A stretch of DNA of 33,517 nt from Robiginitomaculum sp. (GTDB taxonomy: Bacteria > Pseudomonadota > Alphaproteobacteria > Caulobacterales > Maricaulaceae). Location: the NCBI GenBank assembly GCA_002733495.1, contig NVVV01000021.1, positions 14,519-48,035 of the forward strand, given 5' to 3'. Under the pieces are notes generated by a model. It searched no databases, was not told where the DNA came from, and saw nothing but the letters and a program-made list of their open reading frames with translations. A program made the position numbers and the translations under genes. Numbering within the stretch: position 1 is the first letter of the stretch; the number at the start of each line of letters is the position of its first letter. This document shows, piece by piece, positions 16,297 to 24,702 of the stretch.

Positions 16297-17246
16297 GCAA
16301 AGCAACACGTATAGCTTTGGATACCCCTAAGGACGCCGGCAAAATTTGTGGTATAAACAGTGAAAATCTGGTGCTGGTGGAGCAGGCCTTTGATGTGCTG
16401 ATTGATGCCCCCGGCGATGGCTTTGTGGTGCAGGGCAGTGCCGAGGGGCAGCGCCGCGCCCGCGAGGTCATCAAAACCATGATTGTTGAGGCCCATACCG
16501 GGGCCGGTCCGGATCTTCAAAGTGTGCGCGCCGCGATCCAGTTTGCTAAAAAGGGTGAAAAATTGAACGCCAAAGACGGCTTTCATGTGCCCCGGGGGCG
16601 GCGTTTGATCAGTCCGCGTAATCCGGCGCAAAAGGCTTATCTGAAGCTTTTGAAGGGGGCGGCGTCTGATCTGGTCTTTGGGGTTGGTCCGGCAGGCACC
16701 GGCAAGACCTTTCTGGCGGTTTGTTATGGCGCGTCTTTGCTGGCAGAGCGTAAAATAGACAAGCTGATTATTGCGCGCCCTGCGGTTGAGGCGGGCGAGC
16801 ATCTTGGCTTTTTGCCCGGCGATATGGCCGAAAAGATTGACCCCTATATGTTGCCGGTCTGGGATGCCCTGAACGAGGCGCTGGGCCAGGAAAGCGTCTT
16901 AAAACGCCGCGCCGAAGGGCGTATCGAAGTGGCGCCTTTGGCCTTTATGCGCGGGCGCACGCTCAGCCATGCTTTTGTTATTCTGGATGAAGCGCAAAAC
17001 GCCACCATCGGGCAAATGCAAATGGTGCTGACGCGCCTGGGCGAGGGCAGCCGGATGATTGTCACCGGCGATCCCAGCCAGTCAGACCTGCCCTCGGGAC
17101 AGCCTTCGGGGCTTTCTCATGCGCTGGATATTCTGGATGGTGTCAAGGGTGTGTCCTTTGCCCGGTTCACGCAAAAAGATGTGGTGCGCCATGCTCTGGT
17201 GGCGCGCATTGTTGCGGCCTATGAGGCGGCGGGGCGCACGGGCTGA
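16293..17246 (+). CDS. ybeZ: PhoH-like ATPase (YbeZ)
   Basis: A PhoH-family P-loop ATPase of 317 aa starting at a GTG overlapping the miaB stop. The N-terminal part (about residues 20-70) is KH-like. The ATPase has Walker A GPAGTGKT at 132-139 and Walker B in [11 protein letters not shown], followed by [15 protein letters not shown]. In other bacteria YbeZ associates with YbeY and is linked to rRNA processing and ribosome quality control. The gene shares one base with ybeY (TGATG), the standard ybeZ-ybeY arrangement. The exact biochemical role is not established. Confidence 0.94.
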   Translation: MSKATRIALDTPKDAGKICGINSENLVLVEQAFDVLIDAPGDGFVVQGSAEGQRRAREVIKTMIVEAHTGAGPDLQSVRAAIQFAKKGEKLNAKDGFHVPRGRRLISPRNPAQKAYLKLLKGAASDLVFGVGPAGTGKTFLAVCYGASLLAERKIDKLIIARPAVEAGEHLGFLPGDMAEKIDPYMLPVWDALNEALGQESVLKRRAEGRIEVAPLAFMRGRTLSHAFVILDEAQNATIGQMQMVLTRLGEGSRMIVTGDPSQSDLPSGQPSGLSHALDILDGVKGVSFARFTQKDVVRHALVARIVAAYEAAGRTG

Positions 17247-17746
17247 TGGATACGCCTGCGGTGCGCGAGATTGATATTCGTATTTCTGATGAGAGCTGGC
17301 CTTTGGATAAGGCGGGCGCAGAAGCACTTGTGCAGACCGTGCTGAGCGCCGTTGAAACCCAGATAGAACCTTTGCGCGATGGCGTGTTAGAGGTCTGGCT
17401 GGCTTCGGATGTGGATTTACAGGCGTTGAACCGGCAATATCGCAACAAGAATAAGCCGACTAATGTGCTGTCATTTGCCGCGCCAGCGCAGCCTGACCCT
17501 GTGTTTGCCGCCGCCTTTGGTCAATTGGCTTTGGCCTATGGGGTTTGCGCCGCCGAGGCGAAGGCGCGCAACATCACCCTTGTGGATCATGTGCATCATC
17601 TTGTGGTGCATGGTCTTTTGCATTTACAAGGCTATGATCATGAAATGCCAGAGGAAGCAGAAGAGATGGAAAATCACGAGCGCCAGATTATGGCGGCGCT
17701 AGGGTTGCACGACCCTTATGCCTTGCCGGGAGACAATCATGACTGA
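17246..17746 (+). CDS. ybeY: YbeY endoribonuclease (rRNA maturation)
   Basis: YbeY is a single-strand-specific metalloendoribonuclease needed for 16S rRNA 3'-end maturation and 70S quality control. The 166-aa product has the zinc motif HGLLHLQGYDH, with ligands H122, H126 and H132. RNKNKPTNVLSF before it is a conserved YbeY segment. It begins by sharing a base with the phoH stop and overlaps corC by 8 nt, so phoH-ybeY-corC-lnt form a tight operon. Confidence 0.96.
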   Translation: MDTPAVREIDIRISDESWPLDKAGAEALVQTVLSAVETQIEPLRDGVLEVWLASDVDLQALNRQYRNKNKPTNVLSFAAPAQPDPVFAAAFGQLALAYGVCAAEAKARNITLVDHVHHLVVHGLLHLQGYDHEMPEEAEEMENHERQIMAALGLHDPYALPGDNHD

Positions 17747-18545
17747 GACGTCCCGTGGATTTTTTGCCCGTCTCTTTTCTCCAAAACCACGCCCCGCGCC
17801 GCAACCGGATGAAGAGGCGCAAAAACTGATCGATAATGCCACGGCGTTTGATCTGGTTCGGGTTGAGGATTTAATGGTGCCCCGCGCCGATATTGTTGCG
17901 GTCAGTGTGGATGCGTCTTTGGGGGATCTGGTGCAGGCCTTTATGCACTCCTCGCATTCGCGCCTGCCGGTTTATAACAAGACGCTCGATGACCCGCGCG
18001 GCATGGTGCACATCAAGGATATTTTGCAGTTTCTAGCCCCGGAAGATGAAACGCCGGCGGACAAGGATGTTAAAATTCTGAGTAAAATTACCCGCCCGGT
18101 GCTTTATGCACCGCCCAGCATGCAGGCTGATGATTTGATGGTGAAAATGCAAAGCACGCGTATTCACATGGCTTTGGTGGTCGATGAATATGGTGGCACG
18201 GACGGGCTGGCGACACTGGAAGACCTAGTCGAGCAGATCGTCGGCAAAATTGAAGACGAACATGACAGCGAGGCCCCGTCCCTAAATGCCCTTGGCGAGG
18301 GAAAATGGGATGCCGATGCCCGTGTGCCGATTGAAGACCTGGAAAAGGCCACCGGCTTGTTGCTGATTGAAAATGATGATGAAGACGATGTGGACACCCT
18401 GGGCGGGCTGGTGTTTCAACTGGCCGGACGGGTGCCGCAACGCGGTGAAATTCTAGTCCACCCGGCGGGTCTTGAATTTGAAGTGATGGAGGCTGACCCG
18501 CGCCGCATACGCCGTCTTGTCATTCGCCAAAACCATGCTGAATAA
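17739..18545 (+). CDS. CorC-like CBS-pair protein (transporter-associated domain)
   Basis: The 268-aa protein has two CBS domains (about residues 46-110 and 115-175; VEDLMVPRADIVAV, SRLPVYNK) and a C-terminal CorC_HlyC domain (about 190-265; GRVPQRGEI). It is the soluble form lacking a DUF21 membrane part, as usual for the gene between ybeY and lnt. CorC was linked genetically to magnesium/cobalt efflux, but its molecular role is not settled. The ATG at 17739 has CGGGAG upstream and overlaps the end of ybeY. It overlaps lnt by 11 nt. Regulatory binding of adenosyl nucleotides is expected from the CBS pair. Confidence 0.93.
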   Translation: MTETSRGFFARLFSPKPRPAPQPDEEAQKLIDNATAFDLVRVEDLMVPRADIVAVSVDASLGDLVQAFMHSSHSRLPVYNKTLDDPRGMVHIKDILQFLAPEDETPADKDVKILSKITRPVLYAPPSMQADDLMVKMQSTRIHMALVVDEYGGTDGLATLEDLVEQIVGKIEDEHDSEAPSLNALGEGKWDADARVPIEDLEKATGLLLIENDDEDDVDTLGGLVFQLAGRVPQRGEILVHPAGLEFEVMEADPRRIRRLVIRQNHAE

Positions 18546-20118
18546 AGTCGCCAAAACCCTTTCTGGTTTGGCAATGCGTGTCAGCGGTTTTCAGGGCTGG
18601 CGGGCGCAAGCACTGGCCGTGGGCGCTGGGGCCTTTGGCGTTTTGGGTCAGGCGCCCTTTCACCTTTGGCCGTTCTCTCTGATCAGTCTTGTTGTCCTGG
18701 TTTGGCTGCTGGATGGCGCCTTTGCCAATAAACGCCCACTGCGGGCCGGGGCGGCGCGGGCTTTCTTTTTTGCCTTTGGGCAATTTATGGCCGGGCTTTA
18801 CTGGATTGGCGCGGCCTTTATCAGTCGTGGCCCGGACTATATCCTGCTCATGCCGTTTGCGCTGGTGCTGCTGATGGCGGGACTGGCGCTGATCTGGGCA
18901 CTGGCCGGGGCGCTGGTTCTGCGGTTCTGGACCAAAGATGCACGCCGTATTGCGGTGTTTGCCCTTGGCTTTTTTGCCGCTGAATGGGTACGCGGTCATG
19001 CCTTTACCGGCTTTCCCTGGAATTTACCAGGCATGGTCTGGACCCCCGGCGGGGCCATCTCCCAATCGGCATCCCTGATGGGGGTGTGGGGGCTATCGCT
19101 GCTGACGCTTTTTGTTTTTGCCGCCCCGGCGGCTCTGGTGGGGGGTGTACACATACGTTGGTGGCAGGCGCTGCCGACGCTGGCCGGCGGCGGTGCTTTT
19201 TTGGGTCTCTTTGTTTTTGGCGCGCTGCATCTTGGATCGGCCCAAAACGAAATGCAGGAAAATGTGCGACTGCGTGTGGTGCAGGCCAAAATTGATCAAC
19301 GCGAAAAATGGAAGCCGGAAAACCGCACCACAGTGCTGGACCATTATCTGAACCTGTCTACGGCGTCACCCCTTGATCAGGTTAGCCATGTGATCTGGCC
19401 CGAAGGGGCTTTGCCGACATTATTGTTGGAAGATGGCCCGGCGCTGGACCGTATTTCTGAAACCTTTAAGGACGGCCCGGTGCTGTTGACCGGCATTACC
19501 CGGAGAGAGCGGGACGAGGCGGGCAAAACCCTTTATCGTAATTCCCTGATCGCGCTCAGCTTTGCGAATGGCTTGCCTCGGGTGGAAACCGTTTATGACA
19601 AGCATCATCTGGTGCCTTTTGGCGAATATATGCCTCTTGGCGGCCTGTTCTCGGCGATCGGGATTAAAGGGCTGATCAATTTTGATGATGGCTTTACGCC
19701 AGGCCCTGCCCCCTCCAGCATGAAGATCGACAATTTACCCACCTTTTCACCACAGATTTGTTATGAAATTGCCTATTCGCGCTTCACGCCCACAGGCGAG
19801 GGCCGCCCGGACTGGATTTTGAATGTTTCCAATGATGCCTGGTTTGGCCCCACCACCGGGCCGTATCAGCATCTGGATCATGCGCGTTTTCGGGCCATAG
19901 AGGAGGGCGTGCCAGTGGTGCGCTCGGTCAGTTCCGGAATTGCCGGCATTATTGATCCCTATGGGCGGATGGTTTTGCAATTGGGCCGTAATGCGGATCG
20001 CGCCGGGGATGCAAATTTGCCCAAACCCTTGCCCATAACACCGTTTCGCCGCCATGGCGGCGCAATATTATTCATCTTGGCAGGGGTAATTTTCTCGTAT
20101 AGGTTGTCTCGCGCTTAA
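18535..20118 (+). CDS. lnt: Apolipoprotein N-acyltransferase Lnt
   Basis: Lnt adds the third acyl chain to the N-terminal Cys of lipoproteins at the periplasmic face of the inner membrane. The 527-aa product has several N-terminal membrane spans (about residues 20-240) and a nitrilase-like domain (about 245-495). The catalytic triad is visible: E290 in VIWPEGALP, K356 in YDKHHLVPFGEY and C409 in PQICYEI. A final membrane span ends the protein. The ATG at 18535 lies inside the end of corC; a TTG 18 nt upstream is less likely. It is the last gene of the phoH-ybeY-corC-lnt group. Confidence 0.95.
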   Translation: MLNKVAKTLSGLAMRVSGFQGWRAQALAVGAGAFGVLGQAPFHLWPFSLISLVVLVWLLDGAFANKRPLRAGAARAFFFAFGQFMAGLYWIGAAFISRGPDYILLMPFALVLLMAGLALIWALAGALVLRFWTKDARRIAVFALGFFAAEWVRGHAFTGFPWNLPGMVWTPGGAISQSASLMGVWGLSLLTLFVFAAPAALVGGVHIRWWQALPTLAGGGAFLGLFVFGALHLGSAQNEMQENVRLRVVQAKIDQREKWKPENRTTVLDHYLNLSTASPLDQVSHVIWPEGALPTLLLEDGPALDRISETFKDGPVLLTGITRRERDEAGKTLYRNSLIALSFANGLPRVETVYDKHHLVPFGEYMPLGGLFSAIGIKGLINFDDGFTPGPAPSSMKIDNLPTFSPQICYEIAYSRFTPTGEGRPDWILNVSNDAWFGPTTGPYQHLDHARFRAIEEGVPVVRSVSSGIAGIIDPYGRMVLQLGRNADRAGDANLPKPLPITPFRRHGGAILFILAGVIFSYRLSRA

Positions 20119-20194
20119 ATTTTTATTGATTTTCTGCGAATTTGTTTGACAAAGCTTGCAAAAACCGATCTGGCAATTAACGTGTAATACCGAA

Positions 20195-20208
20195 CTAAAC
20201 GCGTTTAG
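20195..20208. promoter_or_regulatory. Perfect 14-nt palindrome upstream of the XRE regulator gene
   Basis: CTAAACG and CGTTTAG abut to form a perfect 14-nt palindrome 34 nt before the regulator start. A TAATAC -10-like hexamer lies at 20185-20190, so the palindrome would cover the transcription start. The half-site CGTTTAG recurs at 20252-20258 at the start of the coding region. An autoregulatory operator is plausible. Confidence 0.5.
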
Positions 20209-20242
20209 GTAGAAATTTAAACTTATAAGATCGGGGAATTTT

Positions 20243-20665
20243 GTGTCAGAACGTTTAGCAAACCCAATAGATATCCATGTTGGCGCTCGTGTTCGCCTGC
20301 GCCGGTTGATGTTGCGCATGAGCCAGGACAAGCTGGGTGAAAACCTTGGCGTTACCTTCCAGCAGGTGCAAAAATACGAACGAGGGTCCAATCGCGTTAG
20401 CGCCAGTCGTCTGTGGAGCATGGCGGATGTGCTGGACGTGCCCGTGCAATATTTTTTCGAAGGCCTGTCTATGCGGGCCGAAGCGGGTGGGTTTGGCGAG
20501 AATGATCAGACACCGCTGGTTTATGATTTTATCAACTCACCAGACGGGGTGCAGCTGGCTGCGGCCTTTTCACGCATCACTGACCCCAAAGTCCGTCGCC
20601 AGGTGTTGCAATTGGTGCGTGCGCTTTCTGGCGAAGGTGCGGATGATAAAGGTGCGAACGCCTAG
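20243..20665 (+). CDS. XRE-family helix-turn-helix transcriptional regulator
   Basis: The 140-aa protein has an N-terminal Cro/C1-type HTH at about residues 10-70. Features are RLRRLMLRMSQDKLGENLGVTFQQVQKYERGSNRVSASRLWSMADVLDVPVQYFFEG. The C-terminal half (about 90-130; AFSRITDPKVRRQVLQLVRAL) resembles the short effector segment of a widespread alphaproteobacterial XRE group often found near metK. The start is a GTG with GGGGA about 5 nt upstream. The palindrome at 20195 may be its operator. Targets are unknown; the setting between lnt and metK is conserved in my recollection of related genomes but does not prove control of metK. Confidence 0.85.
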   Translation: MSERLANPIDIHVGARVRLRRLMLRMSQDKLGENLGVTFQQVQKYERGSNRVSASRLWSMADVLDVPVQYFFEGLSMRAEAGGFGENDQTPLVYDFINSPDGVQLAAAFSRITDPKVRRQVLQLVRALSGEGADDKGANA

Positions 20666-20810
20666 AATAACGCAGACCCTTTAGACCGCAACGCAGGCAG
20701 ACTGCGCTGTCTTCACGCACAACCTTTTAACCTCTTCGCGCGTATTTTGCGCAAATGTGAACACGCCGGACTTGCATTTGGGTGCAGGATCGGCTTGTGT
20801 GCGTCGAAAG

Positions 20811-20836
20811 ATCATATAAAGAAATCTTTATATGAT
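20811..20836. promoter_or_regulatory. 26-nt near-perfect palindrome upstream of metK (candidate SahR/SamR-type operator)
   Basis: Arm ATCATATAAAGA (20811-20822) and its exact complement (20825-20836) are separated by AA. It ends 19 nt before the metK start. AT-rich palindromes with an AAAGA..TCTTT core precede metK, metH and ahcY in many alphaproteobacteria, where ArsR-family SahR or related regulators bind; I recall this from published regulon work and have not checked it here. An RNA hairpin near the ribosome-binding site is an alternative. Confidence 0.7.
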
Positions 20837-20854
20837 GATATGAGGAGCAATAGC

Positions 20855-22024
20855 GTGAGCCGACAATCCTATATTTTTACGAGCGAGAGCGTTTCAGAGG
20901 GACACCCGGACAAGGTTTGCGACCGTATTTCCGATACGGTTGTTGATATGTTTCTGGAAAAAGACCCACAGGCGCGCGTTGCGTGCGAAACGCTAACCAC
21001 CACCAACCGGATTGTTCTGGCGGGCGAAGTGCGCTGTTGTGCCAAGATTGATAATGACGAGATCGAGGCGGCGGTGCGTGCTGCGGTTCGCGATATTGGT
21101 TATGAACAGGACGGCTTTCACTGGAAAAATCTGGTGCTGGAAAACCTCCTGCACGAACAGTCCAGCGATATTGCCATGGGCGTTGATGCGGCGGGTAATA
21201 AGGATGAAGGCGCTGGTGATCAGGGCATTATGTTTGGCTATGCCACGCGTGAAACGCCAGAACTGATGCCGGCTCCTATTCAGTATTCTCATTCCATCTT
21301 GCGCGATATGGCGGCGGCCCGCAAAGCCGATCCGTCTTTGGGGTTAGAGCCTGATGCCAAAAGTCAGGTCACTTTGGCCTATGAAAGCGGCGTGCCGGTG
21401 CGCGCCACATCTATTGTGGTTTCCACTCAGCACCGCGAAGGCCTGACCCCGGAAGATATACGCGAAATTGTTCGCCCGTTTGTGACGGCGGTTCTGCCTG
21501 AGGGCTGGATGTGTGAGGAGAGCGAATTTTACGTCAACCCAACGGGCAATTTTGTTATCGGCGGACCTGATGGTGATTGCGGCCTGACCGGGCGTAAAAT
21601 CATCGTTGACACTTATGGCGGCGCAGCGCCCCATGGCGGCGGCGCATTTTCGGGCAAGGATCCGACCAAGGTGGATCGTTCTGCCGCTTATATCAGCCGT
21701 TATCTGGCTAAAAACGTGGTGGCGGCAGGTCTGGCTGACCGTTGCACTATTCAGCTATCCTACGCCATTGGGGTGGCCAAACCCCTTAGCATTTATGTGG
21801 ATACCCACGGCACCGGGCGTTGCGACGAAGCGCATCTGGAAAACGTGCTGAGTGAGGCGGTTGATCTCAGCCCCCGGGGCATTCGTGAATGCCTGGGTCT
21901 GAACAAGCCGATTTATGCGCGCACGGCGGCCTATGGGCATTTTGGCCGCGCACCGGACGCAGATGGCGGGTTTTCGTGGGAACGTACGGATCTGGCCGAT
22001 ACGTTAAAATCCCTTGCCGGCTGA
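20855..22024 (+). CDS. metK: S-adenosylmethionine synthetase MetK
   Basis: MetK makes SAM from methionine and ATP as a cytosolic tetramer. The 389-aa product contains the family signatures [17 protein letters not shown] near the N-terminus, [12 protein letters not shown], and the phosphate-binding loop [20 protein letters not shown] choose the GTG at 20855 because GAGGAG (20842-20847) sits 7 nt upstream and [20 protein letters not shown] is a normal MetK N-terminus. The open frame extends further upstream to an ATG, but that extension would cover the palindromic operator. metK stop overlaps trmB by 11 nt. SAM made here feeds MiaB, TrmB and the DNA methyltransferase in this window, as in any cell. 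Confidence 0.96.
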   Translation: MSRQSYIFTSESVSEGHPDKVCDRISDTVVDMFLEKDPQARVACETLTTTNRIVLAGEVRCCAKIDNDEIEAAVRAAVRDIGYEQDGFHWKNLVLENLLHEQSSDIAMGVDAAGNKDEGAGDQGIMFGYATRETPELMPAPIQYSHSILRDMAAARKADPSLGLEPDAKSQVTLAYESGVPVRATSIVVSTQHREGLTPEDIREIVRPFVTAVLPEGWMCEESEFYVNPTGNFVIGGPDGDCGLTGRKIIVDTYGGAAPHGGGAFSGKDPTKVDRSAAYISRYLAKNVVAAGLADRCTIQLSYAIGVAKPLSIYVDTHGTGRCDEAHLENVLSEAVDLSPRGIRECLGLNKPIYARTAAYGHFGRAPDADGGFSWERTDLADTLKSLAG

Positions 22025-22700
22025 AGACTTTGGCCCACGCCTTTATGGGCGCGCTCAGGGGCACACACTAAAACCGCGTCAGGCCAAGCTGGTTGAGACC
22101 CTGCTGCCGACATTGGCCTTGCCCAAAACCATGGGCGCGCGCACAGACATTGTGCCCGATGATATGCCGCTCTGGCTGGAGATCGGCTTTGGCGGGGCTG
22201 AGCATTTAATTGCGCAGGCAAAAAATAATCCCGGTATTTGCCTGATCGGCATCGAGCCATACTTAAACGGTGTGGCCAAGGCGCTGGTGGGCGTGGACGA
22301 AAACGGTTTGCAAAACCTGCGCTTAGAGCGCGGTGATGCACGGCTGATTTTGCAATCTATGCCGGACGCGGTGCTGGATCGTATCTTTATTCTCTATCCC
22401 GATCCCTGGCCGAAAAAACGCCATCATAAACGCCGTCTGGTGCAGGCCGACTTTGTCGATGCGCTGGCCCGTGTGCTCAAACCCGGCGGGCGTTTGCGTT
22501 TTGCCTCGGATATTGATCATTATCAGGCTTGGGCCTTGGCGCATATTCTGGATAGCGGTCATTTTGACTGGACGGCTAGCTGCGCCAATGACTGGCGCAT
22601 GGCCCCGGGTGACCACTTCCCAACGCGTTATGAGGGCAAGGCCAAAAAAGCGGGCCGCCCTTGTGCTTGGCTTGACTTTGTGCGCAAACAGAGAGGATAA
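22014..22700 (+). CDS. trmB: tRNA (guanine-N7-)-methyltransferase TrmB
   Basis: TrmB methylates G46 in the tRNA variable loop. The 228-aa product has the SAM motif [15 protein letters not shown] and the TrmB hallmark [13 protein letters not shown], followed by [16 protein letters not shown]. The N-terminal [14 protein letters not shown] matches the family start, and the only suitable initiation codon is the TTG at 22014, inside the end of metK. There is no clear Shine-Dalgarno, so translation probably depends on coupling to metK. It is the last housekeeping gene before the AT-rich accessory island; rimP would be its usual next neighbour in this type of cluster. Confidence 0.93.
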   Translation: MPAEDFGPRLYGRAQGHTLKPRQAKLVETLLPTLALPKTMGARTDIVPDDMPLWLEIGFGGAEHLIAQAKNNPGICLIGIEPYLNGVAKALVGVDENGLQNLRLERGDARLILQSMPDAVLDRIFILYPDPWPKKRHHKRRLVQADFVDALARVLKPGGRLRFASDIDHYQAWALAHILDSGHFDWTASCANDWRMAPGDHFPTRYEGKAKKAGRPCAWLDFVRKQRG

Positions 22701-22717
22701 ATAGTGAACATTTATTG

Positions 22718-22831
22718 ATGAAGCGGGTTCTTTTTATGCAGCGCTTAAAGGCCGGTCTATTTGAAGTTGATTGGATGTCGCGCAATGCGATCATTTCGGG
22801 ACGGCGTTCTAAGGGGGTGGAGAGTGAGTAA
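22718..22831 (+). CDS. Possible 37-aa small ORF preceding the restriction endonuclease
   Basis: An ATG at 22718 opens a 37-codon frame (starts MKRVLFMQRLKAG, ends GVESE) whose stop overlaps the GTG start of the endonuclease. It could be a leader peptide coupled to the endonuclease or a remnant of an older gene. I see no family resemblance and no clear ribosome-binding site, so it may be chance. The rest of 22701-22823 shows nothing else recognisable. Confidence 0.2.
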   Translation: MKRVLFMQRLKAGLFEVDWMSRNAIISGRRSKGVESE

Positions 22832-23468
22832 CAATTCAATATCAATTTTTGTAAAAATCAGCCAGCTAGCAGATAAATACGCAGACAATTTAAAAACTCG
22901 TGTTGATCAACGCGTTGAAGAAATGGAAGCAGACGACAATAGTCATTATCTGATTTATCAAGTCTTGGGTGTGAGTGACGAAGAAGGTAAGTTGATTGAC
23001 GTTTATCAGAACAAGGGGCGGTTTCTCTACAAATATGCTGGATCATTTTTAGAGGAGGCTGCGAAACTTTGCTTCCTAGAAAAGTATCCGGATTCAGGGT
23101 CTTTGCGAATCCCCAACACGATAGGGCAGCGGCCTAAAAGGTTTGAAATTGACTGCCTTGTAGAAGAGCGCGACGCAATAGAAATTAAATGGCGTGATGC
23201 AACAACAGACGGTGATCACATTACCAAAGAGCACACTCGTATGCAGTGTGTTAAAGAAGCCGGTTACAAGCCTATTCGTGTGATGTTTTATTACCCACTT
23301 CGTACGCAGGCAAAGCGTATTCAAAAAACACTAGAAACACTCTATGCTGGGGCTAATGGGGAATATCACTACGGCGACGATGCGTGGAACTATATACAGA
23401 AGTACACAGGGGTTGATCTTAAGGGGATTCTAGAAACCATCGCGGCTGAGCGTAACAATGGAAACTAG
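22824..23468 (+). CDS. Type II restriction endonuclease, ApaLI-like
   Basis: The 214-aa protein has a PD-(D/E)xK active-site pattern: D110 in FEIDCLV and E120-x-K122 in EIKWRDATTDGDHITKEH. The overall sequence (LIYQVLGVSDEEGKLIDVYQNKG, KYAGSFLEEAAKLCF, RVMFYYPLRTQAKRIQKTLETLY) matches my memory of the ApaLI endonuclease family, which cuts GTGCAC. The target site here is inferred, not shown. The start is a GTG at 22824 preceded by AAGGGGG. The gene is clearly more AT-rich than trmB before it and overlaps the methyltransferase gene by 11 nt, forming a two-gene R-M operon with R first. Confidence 0.8.
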   Translation: MSNNSISIFVKISQLADKYADNLKTRVDQRVEEMEADDNSHYLIYQVLGVSDEEGKLIDVYQNKGRFLYKYAGSFLEEAAKLCFLEKYPDSGSLRIPNTIGQRPKRFEIDCLVEERDAIEIKWRDATTDGDHITKEHTRMQCVKEAGYKPIRVMFYYPLRTQAKRIQKTLETLYAGANGEYHYGDDAWNYIQKYTGVDLKGILETIAAERNNGN

Positions 23469-24702
23469 AGCAAAAACATACACAGGTGATTGCCTTAATG
23501 TAATGCAGACGCTGCCACCAGAATCTGTTGACCTTATTTATATCGACCCACCTTTTTTTACACAAAGAAAACACGACTTAACAACCCGCGATGGTAGTCA
23601 GCATTTCAGTTTTAAGGACATATGGGAAAATGATGATTCTTATGCAGACTTTATCTATCAACGAATAATTCATGCACGCACATTGTTGAAAGAAACAGGG
23701 GCGTTGTTCTTCCATTGCGATAAATCTGCAGCGCACATTGTCAGAATTGTGCTCGATAAAATTTTCAAACCAGATAATTTTCAATCAGAAATTATCTGGC
23801 ACTTCAAACGGTGGTCAAATGCAAAAAAGGGGTTGCTGTCATCTCATCAAACTATTTTTTTCTATTCTAAAAGTAAAATTTTCAAGTTTAACAAAATTTA
23901 CAAAGGCTATTCACCATCAACAAATGTTGATCAAATTATGCAGAAGCGTGTTCGTGATGCACGTAATAAACCTGTTTATGCGCGCAATAAGAATGGGAAA
24001 ATAATAGGAAGCGGTACAAAAAAAGGAGTCCCGCTATCAGATGTTTGGGATATCCCATTCCTTAATCCAAAAGCAAAAGAACGAACTGGATACCCCACAC
24101 AAAAACCTGTCCTTTTACTGAACCAAATAATCGAACTTGTAACAGAGGAAGGAGATGTTGTTCTTGATCCTTTCTGTGGTAGCGGAACAACCCTTGTTGC
24201 TGCAAGCCTTTTAAAGCGACATTCAATAGGGATTGATGTATCAGAGAAAGCAATACTACTATCAAAAAGCAGGCTAAAAAATCCAATAGTCACTGAATCT
24301 TCCCTGCTTAAAAAGGGTATAGAATCTTATCGGCAACATGCCTCTGATGCATCAGACCATTTGGTTGGAATAGATTATACACCAGTGCATCGAAATAAGG
24401 GAATTGATGGCCTGTTAAAACAGGAGGTGGACGGGTTACCTGCTTTTATCAGGGTGCAGCGTAATAACGAAACCCTCTCTCAAGCTGTACACGCTTTAAA
24501 AAGCGCTTCAGAAAACAAAGGGCAGTGCAGCTTAATTGTTGTTGCGACATCACACGATTTATTAGGTTACGACGAGAAGGTTGATGTCCATATTATAAAG
24601 TCCGCGAATTATGCCCTGACAGAACTAATCAAGACACAAAAAGAGGTTGAAACAACAAACAGCGATGCCCGTAAGCTTTTCCAAAAAGTAAGGATTGCAT
24701 AA
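23458..24702 (+). CDS. Site-specific DNA methyltransferase (beta-type, N4/N6) with extra C-terminal domain
   Basis: The 414-aa protein has catalytic motif IV DPPF at residues 30-33, and the SAM-binding motif I DPFCGSGTT at 237-245. That order marks the beta class of amino-methyltransferases (N6-adenine or N4-cytosine). TGYPTQKPVLLLNQII before motif I is typical. It should protect the sites cut by the upstream endonuclease. Residues about 280-414 are not part of the methylase core. They include GIDGLL (D317) and FIRVQRNNE (Q334), reminiscent of a degenerate Mrr-like nuclease fold, possibly for DNA recognition; this is inference. The gene is very AT-rich (16 G/C in 60 bases at 23881-23940), indicating recent acquisition. 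It ends over the remnant of a doc gene on the other strand. Confidence 0.88.
   Translation: METRAKTYTGDCLNVMQTLPPESVDLIYIDPPFFTQRKHDLTTRDGSQHFSFKDIWENDDSYADFIYQRIIHARTLLKETGALFFHCDKSAAHIVRIVLDKIFKPDNFQSEIIWHFKRWSNAKKGLLSSHQTIFFYSKSKIFKFNKIYKGYSPSTNVDQIMQKRVRDARNKPVYARNKNGKIIGSGTKKGVPLSDVWDIPFLNPKAKERTGYPTQKPVLLLNQIIELVTEEGDVVLDPFCGSGTTLVAASLLKRHSIGIDVSEKAILLSKSRLKNPIVTESSLLKKGIESYRQHASDASDHLVGIDYTPVHRNKGIDGLLKQEVDGLPAFIRVQRNNETLSQAVHALKSASENKGQCSLIVVATSHDLLGYDEKVDVHIIKSANYALTELIKTQKEVETTNSDARKLFQKVRIA

Noticed and set aside
20690-20810. SAM riboswitch in the metK leader.
   Set aside because: I could not find the conserved cores of SAM-I, SAM-II or SAM/SAH riboswitches. The stem CGCAG/CTGCG near 20692 is short, and the palindrome at 20811 explains control better.
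22576-22845. Minus-strand frame covering the gap after trmB.
   Set aside because: Most of it is the complement of trmB and the rest shows no recognisable family.
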